Shown: positions 8,548 to 17,261 of the stretch, piece after piece
Numbering within the stretch: the first letter of the stretch is position 1
How the letters are laid out: every line of letters begins with the position of its first letter
Source of the DNA: JABMOV01 sp964344305
Lineage (GTDB): Bacteria; Fidelibacterota; Marinisomatia; Marinisomatales; JABMOV01
Reading direction: 5' to 3'
NCBI GenBank assembly: GCA_964344305.1
Contig: CAYFMT010000001.1
Coordinates: forward strand, 169,761-233,760
Length of the DNA stretch: 64,000 nucleotides
Translations under genes and position numbers: made by a program
The notes under the pieces: model-generated
Told to the model about the DNA's origin: nothing
Database searches by the model: none
What the model saw: the letters and a program-made list of their open reading frames with translations, nothing else

Positions 8548-9456
8548 ATGCGGATAGCTTTCATAACATATTTGCTGATAATTATTTCTCCTATTGGGTC
8601 CTTAAACGCCCAATCAGGAATGTATCCCATGGAGAACTATGTAGGCGGAGGCATCGGATACAGCCCCATGTACATTTCTCTGGATTCGATTCCCGGAGCA
8701 TCCCTGATAAAAAAAGCAGGACTGAACCCCAATAATTTTTCTTCTCCATTCGTCATGCAGGGCGGCGAGGCCTTTACCCATATGGCAGGACGCTGGCGAC
8801 TGGGTGGCTATGCGGGGATTGGAGCCATGAGTATCAGTTCTGTACCCGATGTGAGATTATTTGTCAATCGAGACACCGAAGACGGTTTTCAAAGCATTCC
8901 ATCCAATATCACAGATACGCCGGACACATCCATTTCCTATATCGGAGGTTTTTCACCTACCATACAGGCAAGGTTTTCCTTTGCACTTGGCGCTATTTCC
9001 ATTGAGTACGTCATGCCGATCCTCCGGGATATAGAACTCGCAACAGGCGCCATGTTTGGGCTGGGAACTGTTAATCTCAGCCTGGATCAACATTCCGGTA
9101 CGGCACGGTGGGGCACAGTATTTAACAACCTCTACGGTCAGTACGTGGACAGCACACTCTACTATGAGGTGGACAGCGTGGGCGCATTTAATGGTGTCCA
9201 GAGCGGTGGACTTGTCTCGGCTCCCCTTACGTCCCAGTACTCCACCATTGGTGGAACCTTTTTTAATTTCCAGCCTTATGTAGCCATTAAATGGCAGGTC
9301 ATGGATCGCATGGGTCTCCGTATCAGTGTCGGGTTTCATAAAGGAACACTTGGCGCAGGGAAATGGTATTTGAATGACCGGGTACCCATCAGCGATTCAC
9401 CTGAATCGGGATTGCAGGGGATTGCCATCCGAACGATGCTCTACTTCGGCCTCTAA
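8548..9456 (+). CDS. Predicted outer-membrane beta-barrel protein
   Basis: A 302-residue protein from the ATG at 8548, which gives a clean signal peptide (MRIAFITYLLIIISPIG, then LNAQ). A TTG at 8524 lies 13 bases after AAAGGAG (8504-8510) and would add eight polar residues before the signal peptide. The mature part alternates aromatic and small residues, is rich in Gly/Ser/Tyr, and closes with MLYFGL, all consistent with an outer-membrane barrel. No named family is recognised. It lies between trpA and an S41 protease, on the same strand. Confidence 0.7.
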   Translation: MRIAFITYLLIIISPIGSLNAQSGMYPMENYVGGGIGYSPMYISLDSIPGASLIKKAGLNPNNFSSPFVMQGGEAFTHMAGRWRLGGYAGIGAMSISSVPDVRLFVNRDTEDGFQSIPSNITDTPDTSISYIGGFSPTIQARFSFALGAISIEYVMPILRDIELATGAMFGLGTVNLSLDQHSGTARWGTVFNNLYGQYVDSTLYYEVDSVGAFNGVQSGGLVSAPLTSQYSTIGGTFFNFQPYVAIKWQVMDRMGLRISVGFHKGTLGAGKWYLNDRVPISDSPESGLQGIAIRTMLYFGL

Positions 9457-9476
9457 TAGAATAACCACAACATTTT

Positions 9477-11108
9477 ATGAAAAATAGATTAGAAAAAAAC
9501 CGACCTATCCTTGTCTCCTTGATAACAGGAGTTCTTCTCACCATCCTGGTGTTGATTCCATTCACAAAAATGGCTTATTCCTATGGGAATAATCCGTTTT
9601 CCACAATCAAAAACAAAATGCAGGTTTTGAATCAGATATTGGTTTACATCAATGAGCTGTATTTCGAAGCCGTGGATATGGAAGATCTTATGGATGGAGC
9701 ATTCACGGGAATCATGAAAGAGCTGGACCCACATTCCGTGTTCATCCCTGCGAAAGAGATGGAGGAAATAGATGAACAATTCAGAGGAAATTTTCAGGGG
9801 ATCGGTATAGAGTTTGATATTTTGAATGGCTATATCACCGTTATTGCACCTGTGGCTGACAGCCCGTCAGAAAAAGTAGGGTTGCAGCCCGGCGATAAAA
9901 TCATTGCCATCAATGGTGAAGATGCGTTTGAGATCACCAAAAAGGAAGTGTTTGAAAAACTTCGGGGACCAAAGGGCACATCCGTAGATGTGACTATTCG
10001 TCGTTCCGGAGAAAAGAAACCTTTTGATGTAACCATCATTCGGGATCATATTCCCATCTACAGTGTCAGAGCAGCCGTGATGCTGGATGATACCACCGGT
10101 TATATCTGGCTGACAAGGTTTTCCGCCACATCTATCAAAGAAGTCCAATCGGCACTGGCCAAACTGCGCTCTGAAAACATGACCCAGTTGGTGTTTGATC
10201 TTCGAAACAACAGTGGGGGATATCTTGATCAGGCTGCGGCCATTGCAGATTTATTCATCGTTTCGGAAGACACCCTGGTTTACACAAAGGGAAAACGAAG
10301 GGATGTGGAACAGGTCTATGTTGGAGATACCAGGACCGGAGAGGATGATTTTCCTGTTATCATTCTGGTTAATCGTGGGTCTGCAAGTGCCAGCGAGATT
10401 GTTGCAGGGGCAGTCCAGGATCTTGATCGCGGAATTATCGTGGGTGAAACCACCTTCGGAAAGGGTCTTGTACAGAGACAAATACCCCTTCAGGATGGAT
10501 CAGCAATACGGGTGACCATTGCACGGTACTTCACTCCCAGTGGACGCCTGATTCAGCGTCCATTCGAGAATGGTGATACACATGCTTATTACAAAGAGCT
10601 GTACGAAAAAAACAGGGAAGAGAAACTGGATTCATTGAAGGAGACGCTTCCGAAGTATACCACAAGGGCAGGAAGGACTGTATATGGTGGGGGTGGAATT
10701 ACACCTGATGTCTATCTTCCATTTAAAAACACATCCCTTGAGGAAACACGTAAATTGTTGTGGAATTCCAAACGACCAATTTTTAATTGGTCATCCCAAT
10801 ACGCACAAAAAGCAAAAGGATCGTTTTCTGATTTTGATGATTTTAAATCCAACTGGGCCCTGGAGGACAAAGACCTGGATGATTTCATCGTGTATCTGGA
10901 TGAAAACGAAATTCCCTATGACCTGGAGTCAATTGAAACAGATAAATCTGTGCTGATATCGAACATTAAGGCAGAGATAGCCGGAGCGCTCTGGAGTCGA
11001 AATGAAGCAGTGGGTATTCGATTGACCAATGATAACCAGGTGATGGGAGCATTGGAGCACTTTAACGAAGCCAGACAATTCGTTGGTGATAAAAAATCTC
11101 TACCCTGA
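9477..11108 (+). CDS. S41 family C-terminal processing peptidase
   Basis: A 543-residue CtpA/Prc-type serine protease, predicted to act in the periplasm from an N-terminal membrane anchor (residues about 10-30). A PDZ domain spans roughly residues 108-190 (GIGIEFDILNGYITV, VGLQPGDKIIAING). The catalytic core has DLRNNSGGYLDQA, the nucleophile region NRGSASASEIVAGA (Ser about 304), and the general-base lysine in ETTFGKGLVQ (Lys about 329). A C-terminal extension of about 150 residues follows FTPSGRLIQRPF. Such proteases trim or degrade envelope proteins. It starts 20 bases after the outer-membrane protein gene. Confidence 0.92.
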   Translation: MKNRLEKNRPILVSLITGVLLTILVLIPFTKMAYSYGNNPFSTIKNKMQVLNQILVYINELYFEAVDMEDLMDGAFTGIMKELDPHSVFIPAKEMEEIDEQFRGNFQGIGIEFDILNGYITVIAPVADSPSEKVGLQPGDKIIAINGEDAFEITKKEVFEKLRGPKGTSVDVTIRRSGEKKPFDVTIIRDHIPIYSVRAAVMLDDTTGYIWLTRFSATSIKEVQSALAKLRSENMTQLVFDLRNNSGGYLDQAAAIADLFIVSEDTLVYTKGKRRDVEQVYVGDTRTGEDDFPVIILVNRGSASASEIVAGAVQDLDRGIIVGETTFGKGLVQRQIPLQDGSAIRVTIARYFTPSGRLIQRPFENGDTHAYYKELYEKNREEKLDSLKETLPKYTTRAGRTVYGGGGITPDVYLPFKNTSLEETRKLLWNSKRPIFNWSSQYAQKAKGSFSDFDDFKSNWALEDKDLDDFIVYLDENEIPYDLESIETDKSVLISNIKAEIAGALWSRNEAVGIRLTNDNQVMGALEHFNEARQFVGDKKSLP

Positions 11109-11120
11109 TGCTCAGGTTTA

Positions 11121-11147
11121 TTGACTTTCCATGGATGTAGTGATAAT
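11121..11147 (+). promoter_or_regulatory. Predicted promoter of the exbB-exbD-tonB operon
   Basis: TTGACT (11121-11126) and GATAAT (11142-11147) are separated by 15 bases; a TAATTT box two bases further on gives 17. It lies in the 83-base gap between the S41 protease gene and exbB, suggesting the TonB energising genes have their own transcript. Confidence 0.4.
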
Positions 11148-11191
11148 TTTTCAGACGAACACAAGAAAATTTGGAGGAATAAAAGAATATT

Positions 11192-11806
11192 ATGGTTGAC
11201 TATTTTAATCAAGGTGGTGCCTTTATGTGGCCAATCCTGGTGGCATTGGTCTTTGGGTTGGCATTTTCCCTGGAAAGACTTTACTCTCTTATCATGTCCT
11301 CAATTAACTCAAAGAAATTCTTTGCTGACATTCAGCAAACACTGACTGAAAATGGTGTAGATTCTGCCGTTGAACTGTGTGAATCCACTCGCGGTCCTGT
11401 CGCCGAAATTTTTCACGCTGGATTGACAAGGATGCATCGCGGCTTAAGCGAAGTAGAAAAAGCCATTCAAAATGCCGGCGCAGTAGAGATGGCCTTTTTA
11501 GAGAAAAACATGATTTGGCTGAATGCCGTTGTTACCATTGCTCCCATGCTTGGGTTTACGGGGACGGTTATAGGTATGATTGCAGCATTTGACGCTATTA
11601 AAGCTGCCAACGACATTTCCCCTGCGGTGGTTGCCGGTGGTATTTCCCAGGCGCTTCTCACAACAGCATTTGGTCTCATTGTGGCCATGATCATTCAGAT
11701 GTTTCAGAATTTCTTTGTATCCCGGATTGACAAACTCATCCTGGATATGGAAGAACAGTCTGTGCGTCTTGTAGACCATCTTTACGAAGCTGAAGCGAAG
11801 AAATAA
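11192..11806 (+). CDS. exbB: MotA/TolQ/ExbB-type proton channel protein
   Basis: A 204-residue inner-membrane subunit that, with ExbD, uses the proton gradient to energise TonB. There are three membrane segments (about 10-28, 105-130 and 150-175) and the family signature LGFTGTVIGMIAAF followed by VVAGGISQALLTTAFGL. GGAGGA-like GGAGGAA lies 14-20 bases before the ATG. It could in principle be TolQ, but the following two ExbD genes and TonB support the ExbB role. Confidence 0.88.
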   Translation: MVDYFNQGGAFMWPILVALVFGLAFSLERLYSLIMSSINSKKFFADIQQTLTENGVDSAVELCESTRGPVAEIFHAGLTRMHRGLSEVEKAIQNAGAVEMAFLEKNMIWLNAVVTIAPMLGFTGTVIGMIAAFDAIKAANDISPAVVAGGISQALLTTAFGLIVAMIIQMFQNFFVSRIDKLILDMEEQSVRLVDHLYEAEAKK

Positions 11807-11814
11807 TCTCTGCT

Positions 11815-12213
11815 ATGGCCTTAAAAAAGCGCAGATTTAAAGGCGGAGAAATTCCAACCTCATCCATGGCAGATATTGCCTTCCTCCTCCTTATTTTCTT
11901 TCTGGTCACCACCACCATTGATACAGAAAAAGGATTGGGCATTGTGTTACCGGCTGAAGGTCAGGAATTGGAAATTAAGAAGACAAACATTCTTAATTGC
12001 CTTCTGAACTCATCCGGAAAAGTTCTGCTTGGAAAAGAGCCTATTGAAATCAAAGATATCAATAGGGAAGTGAAAAAAAGACTTCAGGAAAACAGCAAAT
12101 TAATTATTTCTGTGAAGGCCCACGAACAGGCGAAATACACAGATTATATCCGTGTTATTGATCAGCTGAAAATGGCCAACGCAACCCGCATATCCATAGC
12201 GAATACAGAATAA
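11815..12213 (+). CDS. exbD: ExbD-type biopolymer transport protein (first copy)
   Basis: A 132-residue single-span protein. The N-terminal membrane helix starts at SMADIAFLLLIFFLVTTT and contains the proton-pathway Asp20, followed by a periplasmic domain. It is the ion-channel partner of ExbB. It overlaps the next exbD by one base (TAATG). Two tandem, divergent ExbD paralogues after one ExbB are common in FCB bacteria and may form a mixed complex. Confidence 0.88.
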   Translation: MALKKRRFKGGEIPTSSMADIAFLLLIFFLVTTTIDTEKGLGIVLPAEGQELEIKKTNILNCLLNSSGKVLLGKEPIEIKDINREVKKRLQENSKLIISVKAHEQAKYTDYIRVIDQLKMANATRISIANTE

Positions 12214-12623
12214 TGAAATTCAGTAAAAAGACTAAACTTTCCAGTGAAATCCCTACGGCATCCATGCCGGATATTATTTTTATGCTACTTGTGTTTTTCA
12301 TGGTGACCACGGTCCTCCGTGAATATGCCGGGTTGCAGGTGAATCTGCCAAAAGCAAAGCGGATTGAAAAACTGGAAGGCAAACGCCATATTGCCCACAT
12401 CTGGTTATCCAAGGATGGACTGGTTTCCATTGAGGATAAACTGTATGCCATGAACAATGTTAGGGATGTCATGTACGACAAACGTGCTGCAGATCCCCAG
12501 ATCACAGTTTCCCTAAAAGCTGACCTGGCTGCGAAGATGGAAAATGTTTCAAAACTGCACGGCGAATTACGCAAGGCAGATGCATTGAAATTGAATTATT
12601 CGGCTAAACTGGAGGTGGATTGA
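12213..12623 (+). CDS. exbD: ExbD-type biopolymer transport protein (second copy)
   Basis: A 136-residue paralogue of the preceding gene. It keeps the start SSEIPTASMPDIIFMLLVFF with the membrane Asp20 and a periplasmic domain, but the rest diverges (KAKRIEKLEGKRH and after). It sits two bases from tonB, so the order is exbB-exbD-exbD-tonB. Whether the two ExbD proteins serve different TonB proteins cannot be told from sequence. Confidence 0.87.
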   Translation: MKFSKKTKLSSEIPTASMPDIIFMLLVFFMVTTVLREYAGLQVNLPKAKRIEKLEGKRHIAHIWLSKDGLVSIEDKLYAMNNVRDVMYDKRAADPQITVSLKADLAAKMENVSKLHGELRKADALKLNYSAKLEVD

Positions 12624-12624
12624 T

Positions 12625-13239
12625 ATGTCATCCAATCCGTTGGCCAATAATTACCCTGTAACATCTCGCACATCAAGCGTAGTTGGAATTGGAATTTTGA
12701 TAGGATTATTCCTGGCTTTTCCTCGGTTTATAAATACCGTGGAGTTTGAAGAGACAGAGCAAATAATTATTGAGAATATTGACATTCCACAAACACAGCA
12801 ATTTGATCGTCCACCACCTCCCGCACGTCCTTCAGTGCCCATTGAGTCTGAAAGTGAAGATATTGCTGATGATTTAACCATTGAAGAAACGGATCTTGAA
12901 TCATTTGAGGCATGGGATGCCCCACCACCACCACCAAGCGGTCCACAGGTTAGGTTTATTCCTTACGATGATCCTCCCACACCTATGAAACCCATTGCAC
13001 CAAAATATCCTGAAATCGCCCAGGAAGCAGGGATTGAAGGCGTGGTCATTATCCAGGCCTTTATTGATGAGAAGGGACGCGTAAAAGAAACGATTGTTTT
13101 AAAAGGCATACCAAATACAGGATTGGACGAAGCAGCCATTGAGGCCATACGAAACACGAAGTTTAAACCAGCAAAACAGCGTGAGCGAGCTGTGGGTGTT
13201 TGGATTTCTATCCCCGTGAACTTCAAACTGAAAAACTAG
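12625..13239 (+). CDS. tonB: TonB energy-transducing protein (first copy)
   Basis: A 204-residue TonB. A membrane anchor lies at residues about 18-33 (VVGIGILIGLFLAFP), followed by a Pro-rich, acidic periplasmic linker (FDRPPPPARP, WDAPPPPPSG). The C-terminal TonB fold spans residues about 120-204: APKYPEIAQEAGIEGVV, FIDEKGRVKE, DEAAIEAIRNTKFKPA, VWISIPVNFKL. It contacts the TonB boxes of outer-membrane receptors, such as the one at the end of this window. It is the last gene before a strong terminator. Confidence 0.92.
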   Translation: MSSNPLANNYPVTSRTSSVVGIGILIGLFLAFPRFINTVEFEETEQIIIENIDIPQTQQFDRPPPPARPSVPIESESEDIADDLTIEETDLESFEAWDAPPPPPSGPQVRFIPYDDPPTPMKPIAPKYPEIAQEAGIEGVVIIQAFIDEKGRVKETIVLKGIPNTGLDEAAIEAIRNTKFKPAKQRERAVGVWISIPVNFKLKN

Positions 13240-13265
13240 AATTAACTAAATAATAGCTCAATTGT

Positions 13266-13297
13266 AATCCCATCATGAAAATGATGGGATTTTTTTA
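13266..13297 (+). terminator. Rho-independent terminator after exbB-exbD-exbD-tonB
   Basis: A perfect 11-bp stem (13266-13276 with 13281-13291), a GAAA loop and a following T-run. It ends the first TonB operon and separates it from the second tonB gene. Confidence 0.93.
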
Positions 13298-13318
13298 TAG
13301 CATTTTTTAAACGGGTTC

Positions 13319-13327
13319 TGTTATAAT
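13319..13327 (+). promoter_or_regulatory. Predicted extended -10 promoter of second tonB
   Basis: TGTTATAAT, an extended -10 element with a perfect TATAAT at 13322-13327. No clear -35 box is seen. It lies 23 bases before the ATG and directly after the terminator of the first tonB operon, so the second tonB appears independently transcribed. Confidence 0.5.
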
Positions 13328-13350
13328 GTATTAAACGGTGGGAGGAAAAT

Positions 13351-13977
13351 ATGCAGTATACATCGCTATCGCTACATGAGCGGAACTATAACATAGTTGT
13401 CCGTACAACAACCATTCTCACACTTCTTTCGGTTGGGATGATTTTTTATATCTTTCCTGAACCAATAGAAAATGGTCTGGCGCCAAAGGCTATTCCCAAA
13501 ATTGACAGGAACATTCCAATCATACCACCTACAGAATTGGAACCCCCTGCTAAATCCGAGCCAGTTAGACCGGGAATATTGAATCCGGTGGATGAACCGG
13601 ACCCGATAGATAATGTGGTCAATAATCCATTTGATTTTAGGCTTTATAAACCGGCACCTATCCACAAAATATGGACAAACAATGGTAATGAATTCGAAGT
13701 AATTCATGGATTTGAACCGGTACCAATAACTCACATAAAGCCTCATTACCCTGAGTTTGCACTGGATATGGGCATAGAAGGCACTGTACACATTCTGGTT
13801 TTTATAGACAGGGATGGAGAGGTACAGGATGCAAAGATTCAGGCAAAATCCGATCCTTATGGATTTGGTGAAGCAGCCATTGCAGCCATTATGAATACCC
13901 GATTCGAACCGGCCATCATGGGGAGGGAACGAGTCAATGTTCAGGTCACCATGCCGTTTCATTTCAAAATCAGATAG
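13351..13977 (+). CDS. tonB: TonB energy-transducing protein (second copy)
   Basis: A 208-residue TonB paralogue with a strong Shine-Dalgarno (GGGAGGA). A membrane anchor spans residues about 16-36 (VVRTTTILTLLSVGMIFYIF). A shorter linker is rich in Pro, Asp and Glu. The TonB C-terminal fold follows: KPHYPEFALDMGIEGTV, FIDRDGEVQDAK, EAAIAAIMNTRFEPA, QVTMPFHFKI. The linker is less Pro-rich than in the first copy and the C-terminal domain differs, so it may serve a different set of receptors. It stands alone between two hairpins. Confidence 0.9.
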   Translation: MQYTSLSLHERNYNIVVRTTTILTLLSVGMIFYIFPEPIENGLAPKAIPKIDRNIPIIPPTELEPPAKSEPVRPGILNPVDEPDPIDNVVNNPFDFRLYKPAPIHKIWTNNGNEFEVIHGFEPVPITHIKPHYPEFALDMGIEGTVHILVFIDRDGEVQDAKIQAKSDPYGFGEAAIAAIMNTRFEPAIMGRERVNVQVTMPFHFKIR

Positions 13978-14032
13978 ATTGCTGCAAACGTATATTTAGA
14001 ACTGTTTCATATTTTATAGGGCTCTAAATTCC

Positions 14033-14049
14033 CAGGGAAGAAATCCCTG
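14033..14049. other. Small hairpin after second tonB
   Basis: CAGGGA pairs with TCCCTG across a 5-base loop. No T-run follows directly (TTTTTAC comes about 18 bases later), so it is at best a weak terminator in the 136-base gap before priA. Confidence 0.3.
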
Positions 14050-14113
14050 TGATTATCATTATGATTTTTACAAAACTTTTTATTCTCTATAACCAACTAT
14101 AATTTTATTGGTC

Positions 14114-16342
14114 ATGTTTGCAGAAATTGCCTTTCCTATATCGAGCTATCAAACCTTTACATACAGTATCCCTGCTAAATTTGAATCACAGGTATGCACA
14201 GGGGTTCGTGTTCGAGCCCCCCTGGGCAAACGAAATGTTCAGGGGATTGTGGTCTCGACAATAGAAAAATCAAACTACCCCGGGAAAATAAAATCCATCT
14301 CAGGCGTGATAGATACACAGGCTGTATTGGATGATAATTTGTGGAAATTAATCCAGTGGATGAGCCAGTATTACTTTACTCCCATTGGACAGGTCGCCCG
14401 AACGGTCTTGCCCACCAGGCTTTCAGCCTCTTATGAGCCAAGAAAAAAATGGAGGGTAGAACCGATTGAGCAACAAGTAGACTGGTCACTGGTGAGACAT
14501 GCACCGGCCCAAACTCAGCTATTAAAATCTATTCTATCAAAGGGTAGCAGTTCTTCCTTGTCTGAATATGGTGAAATGGTGAGCAGCCCTTTAACTGTCT
14601 GTAAAGCACTGGCGAAAAAAGGCCTCATTCGTTTGGTTGATTCAATAGATATTCCAGACACAACGGGATTCACCTTTAAACCCATTCCAAAGACCATCAA
14701 ATTCTCAGAAATCCAAAAACAGGTATTGTCTGAGATAAATACAGGCATTTCAAACTCGGGTTATACTCCGCATTTATTGCACGGTGTTACAGGAAGTGGC
14801 AAGACCGAGATCTATATTGCGGCAGCGGAACATGCATTAGAACAGGGAAAGTCAGTCATTGTTTTACTACCTGAAATATCACTGACACCGCAAATTGGAG
14901 GACGATTTCGATCCGCTTTTGGTGAATCCGTGGGGTTGTGGCATTCCAAAATGAGCCCGGCACTACGGGCATGGACATGGAAGCGAATGTGCAGCGGAGA
15001 TTTTAAAGTCATTGTTGGTGCCAGGAGTGCCATTTTCTCTCCGCTTAAAAACCTGGGGCTAATTATCGTCGATGAAGAGCAGGAACCCACCTTTAAACAG
15101 GAGTCACCTGCCCCAAGGTATCATGCAAGAGATGTGGCGCTGGTTAGGGCGACATTTTCAAATGCCACAGTGTTATTGGCCAGTGCAACCCCAAGTCTGG
15201 AGAGTTATTACAACCAAACCCACAAAAAATTGAAATACCTTAGCCTCCCTGAGCGTTATGGCGGCGCTGTATATCCCCATGTGCATGTGGTAGACATGAA
15301 GAGTGAGATAGAGGAATCTGGAAAGACAGGGCAAATATTCAGTGGACTGCTTCTTGAAAAAATAGAGGACAGGCTAAACAAAGACGAGCAATGTATTATT
15401 CTTCATAATCGCCGTGGATATGCACCGGTGCTTCATTGCTTTTCCTGTGGTGAAATTCTCATGTGTCCCCATTGTCATGTGGCCCTGACCTATCACAAGA
15501 CACATGGTGGACTTCAGTGCCATTCCTGCGGGTATCTACAGAGGATTATCCCGGATCAGTGCCCCTCCTGTCAGGGCGAATCATTGAGACTTGCCGGTAT
15601 GGGCACACAAAAAATTGAAGAACTGCTTGCCAGTACCTTTCCCGGGATACAAGTCCTTCGGCTAGATCAGGATACAGCAACCTCCACGAAAAAGCTCACA
15701 GGCATTCTGGAAGACTTTTCAAGTGGAAAAGGCAATATTCTTCTGGGCACCCAAATGATTGCCAAGGGTCTGGATTTTGCAAAAGTAACGCTGGCGGGAA
15801 TTGTAAATGCAGACATGGGACTTATGCTGCCTGACTTTCGTTCAGGTGAGCGTGTTTTCCAGCTTATTTATCAAACTGCCGGTAGAACTGGACGAAGGGA
15901 AAAACCAGGAGAAGTGGTGATTCAAACCTATAATCAGGACAATCCAGTCATCAAGCATGCATCTCAACTTCATGTGAGGAATTATTACAATATCGCCCTG
16001 GGTGAAAGACAGGAACTAAATTATCCGCCCTTCAGTTGGATAATAAAAATTGAATTTTCCGGGAAAGATCTGGATAAATTATTGAAAGCATCACAACGGT
16101 TCAAAGCAGGTATTAGACCTCAAAGAAGCGGGATAGAGATACTGGGTCCCGCTCTGTGTTATCGTGAGCGACTCCGGGGTCGATTCCGGTCACAGATTGT
16201 TTTTAAATCATCCAAGGATAAAGATCCGAATGGTACAGTCTTGAGGCGGCTTTTTTCATCAACTGTATTGCCAAAGCTCCAAACATTTAGAAAGGGTGGG
16301 CTTATGATTCATCTGGATGTGGATCCTGTCTCACTCATGTAA
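14114..16342 (+). CDS. priA: Primosomal protein N' (replication restart helicase PriA)
   Basis: A 742-residue DExH helicase that reloads the replisome at stalled forks. An N-terminal DNA-binding domain (FAEIAFPISSYQTFTYSI) is followed by Walker A TGSGKTEIY (residues about 227-235) and Walker B IIVDEEQEPTFKQE. ATPSLES and the paired zinc-binding motifs CFSCGEILMCPHC and CHSCGY...CPSCQG come next. Later motifs are GTQMIAKGLDF and YQTAGRTGRREKPGEV. The ATG at 14114 is preferred; a TTG two codons earlier is also in frame. It overlaps the next gene by one base. Confidence 0.95.
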   Translation: MFAEIAFPISSYQTFTYSIPAKFESQVCTGVRVRAPLGKRNVQGIVVSTIEKSNYPGKIKSISGVIDTQAVLDDNLWKLIQWMSQYYFTPIGQVARTVLPTRLSASYEPRKKWRVEPIEQQVDWSLVRHAPAQTQLLKSILSKGSSSSLSEYGEMVSSPLTVCKALAKKGLIRLVDSIDIPDTTGFTFKPIPKTIKFSEIQKQVLSEINTGISNSGYTPHLLHGVTGSGKTEIYIAAAEHALEQGKSVIVLLPEISLTPQIGGRFRSAFGESVGLWHSKMSPALRAWTWKRMCSGDFKVIVGARSAIFSPLKNLGLIIVDEEQEPTFKQESPAPRYHARDVALVRATFSNATVLLASATPSLESYYNQTHKKLKYLSLPERYGGAVYPHVHVVDMKSEIEESGKTGQIFSGLLLEKIEDRLNKDEQCIILHNRRGYAPVLHCFSCGEILMCPHCHVALTYHKTHGGLQCHSCGYLQRIIPDQCPSCQGESLRLAGMGTQKIEELLASTFPGIQVLRLDQDTATSTKKLTGILEDFSSGKGNILLGTQMIAKGLDFAKVTLAGIVNADMGLMLPDFRSGERVFQLIYQTAGRTGRREKPGEVVIQTYNQDNPVIKHASQLHVRNYYNIALGERQELNYPPFSWIIKIEFSGKDLDKLLKASQRFKAGIRPQRSGIEILGPALCYRERLRGRFRSQIVFKSSKDKDPNGTVLRRLFSSTVLPKLQTFRKGGLMIHLDVDPVSLM

Positions 16343-17253
16343 TGAAGCAAATAAAGTTCGTATTCCTGACTCTTATTCTAATGGTAACGGCCAATGCCCA
16401 GCATGCATATGGTGGATTAAATGCATGGTATCATGCCCATACTCTTGCCACGGTAGGTGCAGGCTCTGTGATACCAAACAGCGCAAGTGATCAATTGAAC
16501 CCTGCGGCGATTTTTGGTGAATCCAGGGAATTTGTGCTGGGTGTGCTTGGGTATCCCTCCGGTATTAGAAGCGGACAGATCGGGTTTATTTTGCCGGGTA
16601 ATACCACCGTTTCAATGTTTGGTATCAGGACCCTGAGTTACGGCGTTTTTGATGGATACGATGAAAGTGGCAATTCAACCGGAACCTATACTGCATCAGA
16701 CACATGGTTCACCGGCAGTTACAGCCAATCCATTTTCCAGGAACAACTCCGATATGGGGTGACTGCCGGGTATTATATCAGCAAACTCTCCTCCTATAAC
16801 TCAAAATTGATCACAATAACAGCAGGGATGATGTATTATATCCAGAAACTTGATCTGCGTTTGGGGCTTAGCATCCAGAATAAAGGCGCTGTTTTGAATG
16901 GATACTCCAGGGAAAAGGAGCCATTGCCGGAGATCGTCGTTGTGGGCGTCTCAAAAAAACTGGAGCATTTGCCCATGACAGTTTTTAGTGATATTGGACA
17001 GCTACAATCTACGGATATGATCTGGGTAAAAATTGGTGGTATAATCTATGCATCACCACATGTCACCGTGAAATGGGGCACATCAACAGAAAAGTTAAAT
17101 CAGGTAACCCAGGTAAATCTCACAAACGATTATCTTGGGAGCTCGGGAATTGGATTAACATTTCATGCAGACGATATAGATTTGAACGTTAGTTCCTATA
17201 TGTTTGGGACAGGTGGATGGATTCATGGATTTGGATGTGATGTCCGTTTTTAA
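16342..17253 (+). CDS. PorV/PorQ-type outer-membrane protein
   Basis: A 303-residue protein with a signal peptide (FVFLTLILMVTANAQ) and a barrel-like remainder. It contains the hallmarks of the PorV/PorQ (UPF0164) family: SASDQLNPAAIFG near residue 50, then LSYGVFDGYDESGNSTGTY near residue 100. In Bacteroidetes, PorV and PorQ are outer-membrane parts of type IX secretion. The YPNPFN-tailed protein encoded at 52729-54273 is consistent with such a system here. It overlaps priA by one base and is eight bases from the M1-like gene. Assignment to PorV versus PorQ is not possible. Confidence 0.75.
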   Translation: MKQIKFVFLTLILMVTANAQHAYGGLNAWYHAHTLATVGAGSVIPNSASDQLNPAAIFGESREFVLGVLGYPSGIRSGQIGFILPGNTTVSMFGIRTLSYGVFDGYDESGNSTGTYTASDTWFTGSYSQSIFQEQLRYGVTAGYYISKLSSYNSKLITITAGMMYYIQKLDLRLGLSIQNKGAVLNGYSREKEPLPEIVVVGVSKKLEHLPMTVFSDIGQLQSTDMIWVKIGGIIYASPHVTVKWGTSTEKLNQVTQVNLTNDYLGSSGIGLTFHADDIDLNVSSYMFGTGGWIHGFGCDVRF

Positions 17254-17261
17254 ATTATAGG

